A stretch of 64,000 bases of DNA. Source: Pollenia angustigena (lineage: Eukaryota; Arthropoda; Insecta; Diptera; Polleniidae). Below, piece after piece: positions 41,885 through 52,647 of the stretch. Location: positions 91,895,285 through 91,959,284 of the forward strand of contig OV884056.1 of assembly GCA_930367215.1 (NCBI GenBank), given 5' to 3'. The position numbers and the translations under genes were made by a program. The notes beneath the pieces are model-generated. The model did not search any database. It saw only the letters and a list, made by a program, of their open reading frames with translations, and was not told the origin of the DNA. Position 1 is the first letter of the stretch; each line of letters begins with the position of its first letter.

Positions 41885-42025
41885 CGGCAAAATCATCCTA
41901 AGCGATGAAGCAAATTTTGGATGACTTTGTTAATCGTCTAAAGTGCCGCATTTGGAATACGAATTGTCGAAATACAAAAGCATCCCATATGTCTTACCGC
42001 TTGTTGCGGATTTTGGGCTTAACCA
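41885..42025 (+). pseudogene. Scrap of a rosa-like mariner transposase
   Basis: KIILSDEANF is followed, with frame changes, by FVNRLKCRIWN and IVEIQKHPICLTACCGFWA, which correspond to the block running from the first catalytic D (S-D-E-A-H-F) to W-C-G-F-W in the family. Nothing else of the element is recognisable. Confidence 0.5.
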
Positions 42026-42354
42026 TAATAAAAAATAATTAGGGCTCGATGTCGTAACGTAATAGGGTTGTCCCGTATTCAATTTTGGTATTCCGCAGAA
42101 TCTTACTGCCTTTTCATATATTTGCGAACGAAGACTTTGATCACTTAACTTACATTTAAAACAAATAATAAAATATGTGTATAAAATAATAAACCGAAAA
42201 GCGTTTCCTTACTCAAAAATTGTGTAAATGAGAGTGGTTTATGAGAACAATTTTCTTTCAAAACGGTCCAAAATCAGCTCTGAACAAATCTAAACAATAG
42301 AAAGAAGGATATTAATATTAAAGAACAAATTAAGTTTATATATTTGTAATAATT

Positions 42355-42495
42355 AGTTCAACAAAAATGAACTGTTTATGGTTTTTAATCCAAATTTTGA
42401 TATTTTTAGTTAGGCTTAAGTTCAAATTTAATTTTCATTAAATTATTTTTATGAAGAAAGGAATTTTTACAACATGAAAGTAATTAAAATTTATT
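42355..42495 (+). repeat. Repeat shared with 63705-63845
   Basis: ACTGTTTATGGTTTTTAATC, CAAATTTTGATATTTTTAG, TTAGGCTTAAGTTCA and GAAGAAAGGAATTTTTACAA are shared with 63705-63845 in direct orientation. It runs into the tRNA-like block at 42515. Confidence 0.65.
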
Positions 42496-42514
42496 CATAA
42501 TTTTTCATTCTTGA

Positions 42515-42600
42515 CTGCTGCAGGAATCGAATCCAGGCTTTCACGGACAGGTTACCCTTTCAGGTTTCAATTGTAACCACTCGTTTAACACTCACAGCCA
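42515..42600 (-). repeat. tRNA-like SINE head, degraded
   Basis: On the minus strand AACGAGTGGTTACAATTGAA is followed after 35 bp by GGATTCGATTCC, a good RNA polymerase III B-box, and then GCAGCAGTC. It lies directly before the repeat 42355-42495 (read on the minus strand), which may be its body. Confidence 0.4.
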
Positions 42601-42764
42601 TTTTTGAATGATTATCCATCCATTTTAATTGAATTACATGTTCTTCCTTACTTCTGTTTTTACGTACTTTTTGTCCAAAATTCTTTTCGATGTCCAAAGT
42701 ACATTTTTTTTGGTTTTTCATATTTGTGATAAAAATTTTAGTTAAGTTTAGTTTTTTTTAATTC

Positions 42765-42895
42765 CCTAAGCTAATCCCGCAAAGCTCTACGCTTCTTTGC
42801 AGGAAAGAAACCATAGTCTTTGGTGGGAATCGAACCCTCAACCTCGGCGCTAGACTAGCTCACTACCAGCTAGCCTTTCGGGGCACTTGTACTTT
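42765..42895 (-). repeat. tRNA-derived SINE, copy 1
   Basis: On the minus strand: GTGCCCCGAAAGG, TAGCTGGTAGTGAGC (A-box-like), then GAGGGTTCGATTCCCACC (B-box in a T-arm-like stem), then a non-tRNA body TTTCTTTCCTGCAAAGAAGC, GAGCTTTGCGGGATTAGC, ending in TTAGGGAATT plus an A-run. It has no proper anticodon stem, so it is a SINE and not a tRNA gene. The body recurs at 51925-52000. Confidence 0.6.
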
Positions 42896-43229
42896 TACCT
42901 GGCAGTGAATAAAACTTTATTTTATTCTCATTTTACCGGAAAAGCTAAGAAACAAGTTTAAAAATAGCACACCCTTTTTTGTTTGTCAATATTAGTTGAT
43001 ATAGATTTGGTCTATAAGTGGCATAAGCAAGACGATTTAATATGTCGTAAAGACTGTAAGCCATCTGAATTACTGCATGAGTTAAGACTGATCGTGTTTT
43101 ACTCGTTTCGGAAATCGGTAATAAAAAATCTCTTGCTTATACAATTTCAACGAAACATATCGAATTAACAATCTGTCAAGTCGTGATTTTCAAACGCCCG
43201 ATGTTGTATCCTCGCTCTTTTTTGTCGCG

Positions 43230-43386
43230 TTACGCGACCATACACTTCAGCTTGTATTTTAAGACCTTCTGTCTTTTCTAAATGTAAAAAGTAAATAATA
43301 TATTAATAATTATTTGAGAAACAATTTAAAATGTTTGTTGGCGTTACGTGACAAAAAGAAGACTTTTTTGTGGAAATGCCCATATA
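43230..43386 (-). mobile_element. TATGGG MITE family, partial copy
   Basis: Matches 44100-44316 in reverse orientation: CTAAATGTAAAAAGTAAATA, TTTGAGAAACAATTTAAAAT, GGCGTTACGTGACAAAAAG and ATGCCCATA. The far end is degraded (GTCGCGTTACGCGACC). Confidence 0.65.
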
Positions 43387-43389
43387 CAT

Positions 43390-44098
43390 TTGTTTCCTAA
43401 AAATTTTTGAAACATTTAAACGCTTGCCGCGTTTTGTGTTTAAAGCACTAAAATGTGCTGAATTCTTAGTTTTTGCAAAAAGTCAATTTCCAAATTAAGT
43501 CAAATGTGTTATTTTCTTTGGAAATTGAAAAAGACATACCAAAAAACATGGAAAAAAATAAGACAAGGATCCAAGTATGCAGAAAAAAAGAAATTAAAAT
43601 ATAAAGCCAAAACCATGCAAGTAGAACATCTTTAGTGAGTTCTGCTCTACAAAAATTTCGTTTTAAATTCAACCATGGCTTTGTACGTGTATCGTATTTC
43701 GATCGACACCGAATTATTAACATAGATCTGTAAAAGTACGGAGCCAAGGCAAAACTACAACGTCAAAAATTTAAATCCTCTGCTTTACAATTCTTGGAAT
43801 AGAAACGTCTCGGACTTTCTAGTTTTAAGGGACTGCAAGGGCGCAGATAATCTTTAATTAGCGGAGCCGGTGATTGTTATACCATAGAGGAGAAAATCAT
43901 TGCGGCCCGCCGAAGTCCCAACCATGCTGTCTATCGCGCGATTCTTAAAACCGATCGTATTAAACGTATTATACATATTGAAGTCTTATTTCATTTTCAT
44001 AATTGGTCTTTTATTGCATATGAAATAAAGCCCCACGCTTTAGGGGGTTATTTAACTGTAGTGCTTGTAGTGCTAGTTAGGCTTAAATATATGTATGT
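43390..44098. other. Unassigned stretch with GAAATAA-CCCC words at its end
   Basis: 43850-43960 is GC-richer (GCGGAGCCGGTG, GCGGCCCGCCGAAGTCCC) and may be an old element, not identified. 43985-44050 contains TTATTTCATTTTCAT and GAAATAAAGCCCCACGC then GGGGGTTATTTA, which resemble the subterminal words of the 6.6-kb element at 14285. Confidence 0.35.
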
Positions 44099-44099
44099 A

Positions 44100-44316
44100 T
44101 ATGGGTATTAACACAGAAAAGTCTACTTTTTGTCACGTTACGACACCAACCATTTTTAATTGTTTCTCAAAGAATAATGAAAATATTATTTACTTTTTTG
44201 CATTTACATTTAGTGAAAGAGAGGAAAAATGTGAACAACATGGTTCTAAAATACAAGAATAATTGCTTGGTGTCGTAACGTGACAAAAAGTAGACTTGAC
44301 TTTGGAAATACCCATA
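44100..44316. mobile_element. TATGGG MITE family, complete copy
   Basis: TATGGGTATTAACACAGAAA, AGTCTACTTTTTGTCACGTT and ACGACACC are mirrored by GGTGTCGTAACGTGACAAAA, AGTAGACTTG and GAAATACCCATA. 217 bp, arms about 45 bp. TA repeats lie on both sides. Related copies: 1262-1440, 15643-15881, 43230-43386. Confidence 0.8.
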
Positions 44317-44319
44317 TAT

Positions 44320-45838
44320 AAAATTTTATAATGACGATGAATTATCTCCAATTTATAAAAGATTTCGTAATTAAGTTTCAAATATTCATTAAAAAGATCG
44401 TTTAAAATAACAAAAACCACCATTTTGATCTTTTAAGTCAATGAGTTACAAGCCTGCTGCTTTAATTTAAATTCAAAAAAGCGTATTTACAGAAAAAAAT
44501 ATACCTAGTAATAAAAAAGAGAACAACATTTTTTGACATAACATTGTCATAAACCGGATTCCTAATTGAAAAAAAAAAAATTACAATGAAAATGTCAAAA
44601 GATTTCAAAAGGTGTAACCACCACCACTGCCATCCATCACCACCAGAAAACACAAGCTAAAAGCCACAACATTCATAAAACCACACAGCACGTGCTAAAT
44701 ACAAAAAAAATCCAACTAACTGACTATCCGTCTTTCTAGCTCATTGACTGACTGGCTGGTCGGCTGACGTACCACTAGTCGGCTGTGTGGCCACAAGGAG
44801 AAAGAATAAAAGCAAGAGAGAATGAAAGAAAGAAACTTAACCACTCACTAGTCTGTCAGTTAGCCAAGCATTTCTGCCACAAATAGACAGAACGACAGCC
44901 ATATACTTTTTATTATTTACTACTTACATACAAACGTACATATATGTATACTTATTTATATGTACATACTCGTATTGAAACAACAACAACATTTCCACGA
45001 AATTCAAAAACTCACTCTTTGCCAACAGCAGCTTATCCCTCCACACATTCAAATATTTCCCATGGTTGTGTTACTTTTCATTTCAAGTTTTTAATTTCTG
45101 TTTTCTATTCAAATTAGAAATATGAAATGATTTTCTGTCCTTTTTTTAATCCTATTCCCAAGAAACCCTAAATCATTGAACAAAGTGTTAAAATAAAAAA
45201 ATCTGATTTTTTATTTGAAATTCTAAAAGACCATCACTTAAAGTCATTAAAGTGATCTTGAATGCAGGGAGGGGCAAAAAGAAGAGATTATTTCCATAAT
45301 GGCTAAAAAAAAGAATAATCAATTCTAAATACATTTCTATTAATTCGGTTAACCATAATTAAAATAAATAGAATCTGGGAATTTATTTCTCAAACGAAAA
45401 TTCTTATAGTGCATAGAAAATATTGAAGGAATAGAACAATTAAAAAAATATAAAAACTTTTAAAATTGTAATTTGACTTAGAATAAACATTCTAATAAAT
45501 ATGAAAATTAACATAATTTAAATAATTAGATTTTTTTAAAGTATTGAGCCAAACGATTTCCACAAAGGAACAATAAAGACCCATACATTGAAGAGCAAAT
45601 GGGTTAAAACGTTTTAGTAATGTGTGCCTTTGTAGGATTATTTATCTAAAATGTAAGGGTTACATTGTTTTTTATGTCGAGTCATCGTAAGAACCCTAGA
45701 GGGAAGCGAACTGACACCAAAGTAGTCCCGTAAAAGGTCTTTGGTGGTAGAGACTGGTTCTAGTTCTAACACTTTATATAAATAAGATCTATCACTTTAA
45801 CATGGGTTTGTCATTGGAGGGGGTCGGTCAATTGATAC
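44320..45838. other. AT-rich stretch, no element recognised
   Basis: It contains ACTGACTGGCTGGTCGGCTG at 44750-44770, a compressed CTGG-type run. No open frame with a known domain. Confidence 0.35.
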
Positions 45839-45839
45839 C

Positions 45840-46383
45840 ATTTGACCAGTCACACATCTAAATTCATCGGCGGGCGTTGTTCGTGGTATCACTGGCAGTG
45901 TTTGCCAAAAATTACCTACCAACAAATCATCGTACCTCCAAATCGGCTTTGATTGTTTCGTAAACCTTGCAACGTTTTCTCATATGCCTCCAATGATTTT
46001 TTATGCGCCATTGTACATTCATCCCAAACGAACAGTTTGTTTTGCTGCAAAACTTTGGCCATCGCACAGTTCTTCGATATGTTGCATGTTGTATTTTCAT
46101 TGGTTTGCATATTTAATGGCAATTTAAGTGCTGAATGAGCAGTTCGACCGCCTTCCAACAATGTAGATGCAATTCCTGACGATGCGAGTGCAAGTACAAT
46201 ATCATTCTGCGAGCTTATCGTTGCCAAAATTAACGCGATTAAAAAAGTTTTCCCAGTTCCACCGGGAGCGTCTAAAAAAAAAAATCCCTCCAGCTTCATC
46301 TTTCACAGCTATCATGATTGTGTCGTATGCATATTTTTGCTCTCGATAGAACAGTGGAACATTTATTCGAACTGATTCCCTTA
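45840..46383 (-). pseudogene. Helitron Pif1-type helicase, N-terminal part
   Basis: The minus strand starts with REQKYAYDTIMIAVKDEAGG and, after a frameshift in a T-run, continues FFLDAPGGTGKTFLIALILA (Walker A, intact), LALASSGIASTLLEGGRTAH, SALKLPLN, KLFVWDECTMAHKKSLEAYE (Walker B, intact), LRNNQSRFGGT and, frameshifted, WQTLPVIPRTTPADEF. These are Pif1 superfamily 1B motifs as found in the Rep-helicase protein of Helitrons. The Rep nuclease and the C-terminal helicase motifs are missing. At 46384 the frame is cut by an AAGATG MITE. One 127-codon frame is open (45916-46299). Confidence 0.8.
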
Positions 46384-46780
46384 TAGCCTTTTTACACTTG
46401 AGCACATCTTAGAGGAATGCGTGGAAGATGTTAAAAATGAAAAAAACTTGTTTACATTTGTAACATCTTTCATCTTTGATCATGAAAATATATATTTTTA
46501 CGTGTGAGAGCGAATAAAAATAAATTAAATGATATTACTGTCCTGCTCTTTAGTATTTTTTTTCTAGTGATGGTACATACTTTTTAACAAATTATTTGTT
46601 TTTTCTAGTGATGACACTAAAATAATCGAAAGATGTTGAATGAAACAACATGAGATAGGAACATCTTTTAAAGATGAAGAAATATGTTGATTTTAAGCCC
46701 TGTACAAGTCTTATGGGAAGATGTTATCATCTTTGCGATAAGATGAAAGATGTAAGATGTGAGCAAGTGTAAAAAGCCTA
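46384..46780. mobile_element. AAGATG-type Harbinger-like MITE, uninterrupted copy
   Basis: TAGCCTTTTTACACTTG mirrors CAAGTGTAAAAAGCCTA; TTA precedes the left end. It is the reverse-orientation counterpart of 16087-16904 and lacks the two insertions seen there. Words AAGATG/CATCTT occur more than ten times. Inserted at the N-terminal edge of the Helitron helicase relic. Confidence 0.8.
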
Positions 46781-46794
46781 TTTAGACATCGCAA

Positions 46795-47115
46795 AATCGG
46801 TGCAACTGTTTTCCGATTTTAGATAAATAGAAAAAGTGGGCGTAAAAGTAGGCGTGTTAAATTTTTCTTCCGATGAAAATTAAAAATGGATTGATACGAA
46901 CATTTGAAAAAAAAACCAAATTAGTCTAATCGATGCAGCCGTTTTCTGATTTTAGGTAAATCGAAAAAATGGGCGTAAAAGTGGGTGGGGCAAATTTTCT
47001 TTTCGTACAAACTTAAGTTGGACCATGGCGATCATTTTAAAGAAAAAATGGTCCAAATCGGTCAAGCCGTTCTCAAGTTATGCGATTAGCAACGGACAAC
47101 ATTTCATTTTTTTTT
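46795..47115 (+). repeat. Second copy of the AAGTGGGCGTAAAAGTGGGC repeat
   Basis: Shares with 34040-34465 the units AAAAGTGGGCGTAAAAGTAG, ACTTAAGTTGGACCATGGCG, TGGTCCAAATCGGTCAAGCC and the end CGTTCTCAAGTTATGCGATT. It has two units where the other copy has three. Confidence 0.55.
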
Positions 47116-47140
47116 TTTTATTTAAAATGTCGTTGATTTA

Positions 47141-47370
47141 TGGTCCAGACCAACGATCATCACGCTATGCCTCCGGGGGCCAAGCACTTTTCGTGAATTT
47201 CATATACACACAACACGAAGGTTAACGAAACAATTGTAAAAAGCCATAATTTAAAAAAAGCACATAGTTAATGTCTCAAACGAGTAAATTTATTTTCCTC
47301 TCTTTGCACTCACCACTACATACACATTTTTAACTGTCTCTCTTTGTGATGACCGCTGGTCCAGACCGCA
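47141..47370. repeat. Inverted repeat around GGTCCAGACC
   Basis: GGTCCAGACCAACGATCATC is mirrored by GATGACCGCTGGTCCAGACC. It could be a 230-bp MITE but no target duplication is visible. Confidence 0.4.
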
Positions 47371-47507
47371 GTGGACATTAATTGGTTTAATATTTAATTT
47401 CCGCGTTGGCAACCTTGGCAATTACATATATTTTTGTTTTATCACAAAATTTTGCAAATTCGCGCATAAAAAATAGCAATAGGAACAGTTATTGCTGTGT
47501 ATTCCCA

Positions 47508-47993
47508 GTGGTATGGCGTACTAGCTCAGAACGTGTATATTCGCTAGCTCATTAAAAACTACCGCTAGTCCCACTACAATCTACCTCACATGCTTTTGAG
47601 TGGCGAATTTAACACGGGGATGTCCTACGAGGTGGCGATGGATCCCTCTCTGCATAATCTCTACCTACCATTAGGGTTAGCTACTTATATCTTCAAAGCG
47701 TGCTAGCAAAAAGCATGCGATTTTGTTGTTGTTCTAATAACGGGATCTATTTCGGATACACATTTTTTTGTGTTGTCGTTGAAAAAAAATTGTTTTCTGC
47801 ATTACTTGGAGCTATAGAAATAGCTAGCGAAAAGTGGGTACCTATTTTCAAATGTTAACACTAGATATTGGTGTCTAGGGAAAGATTTAGGTATGATTTG
47901 AATGCCACATCAGTAGACCCTGGTACAAATTGTGTGAAAGTGCTAACTATTTCGCCTGTCAATGGTGGCGATTGCTACTTTTTATACCACTGG
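47508..47993. mobile_element. CCCAGTGGTAT-ended element with GCTAGC words
   Basis: CCCAGTGGTAT and ATACCACTGGG mark the ends. Words CTAGCTCA, CGCTAG and GCTAGC are repeated inside. No target duplication that I can support, no gene. Confidence 0.45.
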
Positions 47994-48070
47994 GTTAATT
48001 ATAATGATCATAAGTGAAGGGCACACACATACTATCACATTTATGCTTGTGTTGACGAAATAACAACAAA

Positions 48071-48496
48071 CCCTGCAAATAAAATTGGACCACCTGACCC
48101 ATTTTGATAAAATGGACTACTCCATGGACTAGTCCGATGCAATGCAAGCATGGACCATGCCATTGTTAAAAAGTGTTTGTAGTGAGACGACATGTCTTCG
48201 TTTTTAAACGACATGCTTTCGTGTTTAAACGACTTCAAAACTAATCCTCTTGAGTATACCATGGAGTAGTTTTAAAACTACTCCTTACTGGTCCAAAGGT
48301 GGGTTATATACCATGGAGTAGTTTTAAAACTACTCCTTAGTGGTCCAAAGGTGGGTTATATGGTCCTCTCCTAGGACATCGTAATGTTAAATAGACCAGG
48401 TTTTTTCCATACGTTTGGGTTACTTGTGGACTAGTCCTGGTCCCTTGTGGACTAGTCTTTACACGCGTGTTTGGACTGGTCCTGTTATTTGCAGGG
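48071..48496. mobile_element. CCCTGCAAATAA element, copy 1, with a 52-bp tandem duplication
   Basis: CCCTGCAAATAAAATTGGAC mirrors GGACTGGTCCTGTTATTTGC-AGGG. It contains the palindrome GGAGTAGTTTTAAAACTACT-CC within a 52-bp unit present twice in tandem (48255-48306, 48307-48358). GGACTAGTCC words are frequent. A second copy with a single unit lies at 57471-57785. Confidence 0.7.
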
Positions 48497-49439
48497 AAGC
48501 AACAGCCGAACGTACATTGTCACAGCCACACAAAGAAGTTTATAGTGTACATGTGTCGACGTCGCACAAGCAGCATTTTTGTTCCCATGCACGCGTACAT
48601 AGGAGTTGCAAATGTGCCCGTCACTGTCATAAATGTATATTAAATTTAAACTTTTATCTTGAGTTCCAAACATAGCAAAATAATACTTTTTCAATGTGTT
48701 CCATTTCTAGTGTGAATCGCTGTAGATATGCAGCATAGAGCAAAAATCCAATCCATTAGTATTTAAAATACCATTATAATGGCAGAAAAGTATTTTTTCT
48801 GCATTTATGTATTATGTACAAACTATTCTTTAGGTTAAAGTTTTCCAGCAGCGCTTAAAAGCTGCTCTCTATAAATGCTTGTCGGTGTCGCAGATAGTTA
48901 CTTTGCGACTCCTTCCTTTTTTAAGGTTTATAAGTAGACTAGAACTCCAGTGTTTATATAAATTTGATCATCTAGAACTTTGTATATATCAACATTTTCA
49001 TGATCTTCTAAATTTGTTGCCGAGTCATGTTTATACCATAAACATGAAGCTTTTATGGGCCTTCTTTTTGATTTATTTGTACGATTTTCTTAAAAGTTTT
49101 TATTAAAAAGTTGTTCTATTTCCAATTTCGACAGATCGTCAGTCAGTCAAGCCGCTAACCATCTACGACAAGTGCAATTTTGTTTTTTTTTTATGGATAA
49201 AGTTAGGTGTTTGGCGAAAATTTTACCGAAGGCCAAACAAACCTTTTTTTAGCGAACTCCATAACCGAACGTTGGTTCGGACTGTAGTTACTCCTTAATA
49301 TTCTGCAATATCTTTTTATGTCTGATAGGGATCTTTATTAAGTAATGACTTCTTCCCGATTTGTCTTTGACATGATAAAATATTGATACCTAATCTTAAC
49401 GAGTGGTTTTAAAGATAACTATTTCCGATCAAATTTCTC

Positions 49440-49760
49440 AAAATTCTAGGTCCTTGAGTAACTCTCAGTCGATTTAGCTATGCCCGTCTGTCTGTCTGTT
49501 AAAAACACGCTCACTTTTGGAAAACTCTGATATTATTTTATATAACAAAATAGTGGTAATATAATAAAATTTGGCTGTCATAGTTTGATAAGATTCGTAG
49601 AAATCATTTCGCCAAATTTCGTGAAGATCGGTTCATTATTTACCATAGGTCCCATATAAAGCCAAAAACAGTAATGCATAATGCTATTGTGGTAGAATTT
49701 GGTCCAACTTAGCTTTATATTGCTAGAAATAACACCACAATAGGTTCAATAAAAAATCCC
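49440..49760 (-). repeat. Repeat related to 9121-9735
   Basis: Contains CCGTCTGTCTGTCTG, then ATTTACCATAGGTCCCATAT, ATGCTATTGTGGTAGAATTT, which are reverse complements of phrases in the 9121-9735 array. Looks like a mini-me-like element core with its GTCT microsatellite. Confidence 0.5.
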
Positions 49761-49835
49761 CATCTGAAAATCACTTGAATACGCCTAATAATTTTTTTTT
49801 AAACAAATCAGGGTATTTTATTTATATTAAGCAAC

Positions 49836-49836
<1 letters not shown>

Positions 49837-49873
<37 letters not shown>
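49837..49873 (+). repeat. (AAT)n microsatellite
   Basis: Twelve uninterrupted AAT units. Confidence 0.95.
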
Positions 49874-49879
49874 TGACGT

Positions 49880-51061
49880 CAGTAGTGCAATTCACTAACT
49901 TTTAACACTTAAAAAGTGTTAACTTTAACCACACATTTTGATGTTTGCACTAACCACTATGTGATTCACTAACTTATTTCTGTGGTTTTCATGGGCAACC
50001 GCGTATGTCTATTTTTTCGATTTTGAAATGTTGATGCTTTATTGCTTAATTTTAAGCGCTCTTTACATTTTTTAAAAAAATTTTAAAAACAGATAGACCC
50101 ATTCCGATGTTTTAACTTAATTACAAAGTTCAAAAGGTGCAATATCTAACCCATAGTTTGATCTAGAATGGTTTTTTTCGGCTCTGCTGAAAATTTTTAT
50201 TTTAAGACATACGCCCATGAAAACCACAGATTTATAACCACGGTAAACAGTTTTATATTTCTCTACTCAAATTGATATATCGTGGCAACTCTGCCCAGAG
50301 AAACATCAAAATAGGATAAAATAACAAGGAATAATAAAAAAAAAACAAAAGAAAAACCTTTTAATTTATAGATGTTTAAAGCATTACAAATTTTTATTAT
50401 TTTATTAACTTTTTTAATTTATTATTTCATTAATTTAATTAAAATTAATTTATTTTAATTTAAAAAATTTTTTTTTTGAGTCAAATGGTTTGCTTTAGGA
50501 TAAATAAATATGAAGCTCCACGGAAAATTGGTGAGTGACAAGATGTGGATAAATTGTAGGCTAAATCCCTCAAAGCCATATTATTTATCGACTATATAGG
50601 TTCAACGATAAATAAACCCTTTTCTAAGCGGATTTAACCACACCAAAAATGTTGGTGTTAATAAACCACAATTTGTTTTGTTAAAAATAACAGCTTACTG
50701 AGGCTGGGTTTTTGAGATCTCAGTTAAACTAGGTTTAGTTAATCTGAAAATTGATTTGTGCCGCCAATAGCAAGTTCTAAAACAAAATGTTGCCGGAACA
50801 GCGCAGTCTTGCTTAAAATGTGGGTCTTTAATGAAATAATAGAACAAAAAATCAAATTTTACCGTAAAATCCGAGTTGCAGAGAACGTTAAACTAAGTTT
50901 AAACCTAATCCCCATCTTAAAAACCCGTCCTGAAACAGCTGGCTTTAAACACCAGCAGATGTCGTTGAAAGTGTAAGTGAATAGTAAAATGCTTAATTTT
51001 GTGGTTAACATTTTTAAACGAAACAATTGTGTTTTAAAAAGCATAGTGAATCGCACTACAG
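49880..51061. mobile_element. GTAGTGC-ended element with TTAACCACA words
   Basis: GTAGTGCAATTCACTA mirrors TAGTGAATCGCACTAC. TTAACCACA, GTGGTTA and AACACTT words recur near both ends. A 229-bp MITE (50702-50930) is nested inside. No target duplication could be fixed. Confidence 0.5.
50702..50930. mobile_element. 229-bp Harbinger-like MITE, copy 1 (TGA target)
   Basis: GGCTGGGTTTTTGAGATCTC at the left mirrors CATCTTAAAAACCCGTCC at the right. TGA flanks both ends (50699-50701, 50931-50933). Contains GTTAAACTAGGTTTAGTTAA and AACGTTAAACTAAGTTTAAA words. Same length as copy 2. Confidence 0.75.
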
Positions 51062-51678
51062 GTTTTATAAAGATAAGCTTATTATTTGTCGATTGAAGCC
51101 CACATTGAAAAGAAAAAATCAATCCATCCGTACTTAAATCAAGCTGAGCGGTGTCAATAGTATGGTTATTACAGCTTTTTTCAAAACAATTACAAAATGC
51201 ATGATTCAAGTGCGGATTAATCAAACATGTGTTACTCGTTCGTTACACATGTTTGTTTCAACTTTGTTGTATTGAGCCTTTGTTTACAGAAAAACTCTTA
51301 ACTGAAGGACACCAGCAGCATGACCGATATTATTTTCGTAATTATTTTACTTTGTAAGTTAAATGTATTAAGCTCATATTTCTTTCTAAATAATTTTAAC
51401 AAAAAAATTCGGGAATTTTTGCTTCTTATTTTATTTTTTAAACATAAAAATAATGTATGTTTTTTTCTTGTAGTGTTGTTGTTGTTGTTTCTAAACAAAG
51501 CAAACAAACCGTTTTTTCAAATTTATTTTTGTAGTGTTGTTGTTGTTATTATTTCTATACGAAAAGTTCAAGCTTTTATTTACTTGGTTTAAGAATTTCA
51601 TACCTTTTTTAAGAAATTCCGGGATCGGTTTTCGAAAGTAATCCCATTTTGGATTGTTTCAAGTACTTAAGTACTATA

Positions 51679-52468
51679 CAGGGCTGCTAGGTAGTTTTTT
51701 TGCTTGTCCCCAAAAAATTAAAAAAATATCCCCAAATTAAAAAAAAAACCTTAAAAATCTAATATTTTTTTTTTGTTTTTTTTTCTGACCAAATTTTAAT
51801 TTTTTTTTTTTTAATAGTAAGAAAAATTTTAATAAGAGATCCCCAAAAATCCCAAAATAAAAATTTTTATTCAAACAAATTATTTTATTTTGGGTGTAGC
51901 GACTGGTTTGGGTATGTTTTTTTTAAATCCCTAAGCTTATCCCCGCGAAGCTCTAAGCTTGTCTGCAGGAAGAAACCAGAATCTCTGGCGGGAATCGACA
52001 TTTATTTAATACTTCGATGCATCATAAGTACTTACCAATAGCCTGTCATTCTTTTTCCCAAACTTTATTATATTGTCTTTCATATTTACTTATTTTATAT
52101 TTACACATTTGCTGTAAAATTGTCTTAAAAAAATTAAAAATTGTATGTGTTGTCAACGGTTTTAGATTTTTTTAAATTCTTTTTTTTAACACTCACTCAA
52201 TAAAAATAACATAAGTTTATAAAGAACCTTTTACACACTTAACAAAAATGGTAATCTTAATTAGGACCCTTTACACTGTATAAGAGTAAGATAAAAGTTT
52301 TGCTACTTTTTTCACATTTTATATACGAAACAAAGAAAAATAAGCGTTAATAATAAAAGAAGAGAAAATATATTAAAAAAGTGTAAAATATCCAAAAAAA
52401 ATCTCCAATCCCCAAATGACTTTCTTTGTCCTTTTTGCTCACTTAAATCCCCAAGTCTGACAGCCCTA
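51679..52468. mobile_element. hAT-type element with TCCCCAAA words
   Basis: CAGGGCTGCTAGG and GTCTGACAGCCCTA are the ends, with a perfect 8-bp duplication GTACTATA (51671-51678, 52469-52476). TCCCCAAA/ATCCCC words cluster at both ends. Contains a SINE copy (51925-52000). No transposase. Confidence 0.8.
51925..52000 (-). repeat. tRNA-derived SINE, copy 2 (3' part)
   Basis: On the minus strand GTCGATTCCCGCCAGAGATT, GGTTTCTTCCTGCAGACAAG, CTTAGAGCTTCGCGGGGATA and AGCTTAGGGATTTAAAAAA parallel the body of 42765-42895. The tRNA-like head is cut off at the B-box. Confidence 0.6.
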
Positions 52469-52647
52469 GTACTATATTAGGTGTGTTCATTTACAGAAAA
52501 TTATTACTTATTTTCAATAATTGTTACTAGTTAGTGTTTATGTACTCTAAAAAGTTGCAACGAGAGAAGTAAAAAAGATCATACAAATTTATCTCTCTAT
52601 GACATTTGTTCAAAATATATGATGACTATGATGACTAGCAAGAATAA

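Noticed and set aside
42765..42895. Possible functional tRNA gene on the minus strand
   Set aside because: The pol III boxes are good but there is no proper anticodon arm or acceptor pairing, and a non-tRNA body follows and is repeated elsewhere.
45916..46299. Cellular Pif1 DNA helicase gene
   Set aside because: The protein text (GGRTAHSALKLPLN, SSGIASTLLEGG) is the Helitron version, the frame is broken on both sides, and a second partial copy exists at 60046.
48071..48496. 8-bp target duplication around the CCCTGCAAATAA element
   Set aside because: Flanks AACAACAAA and AAGCAACAG are similar but not a convincing duplication; the superfamily was left open.
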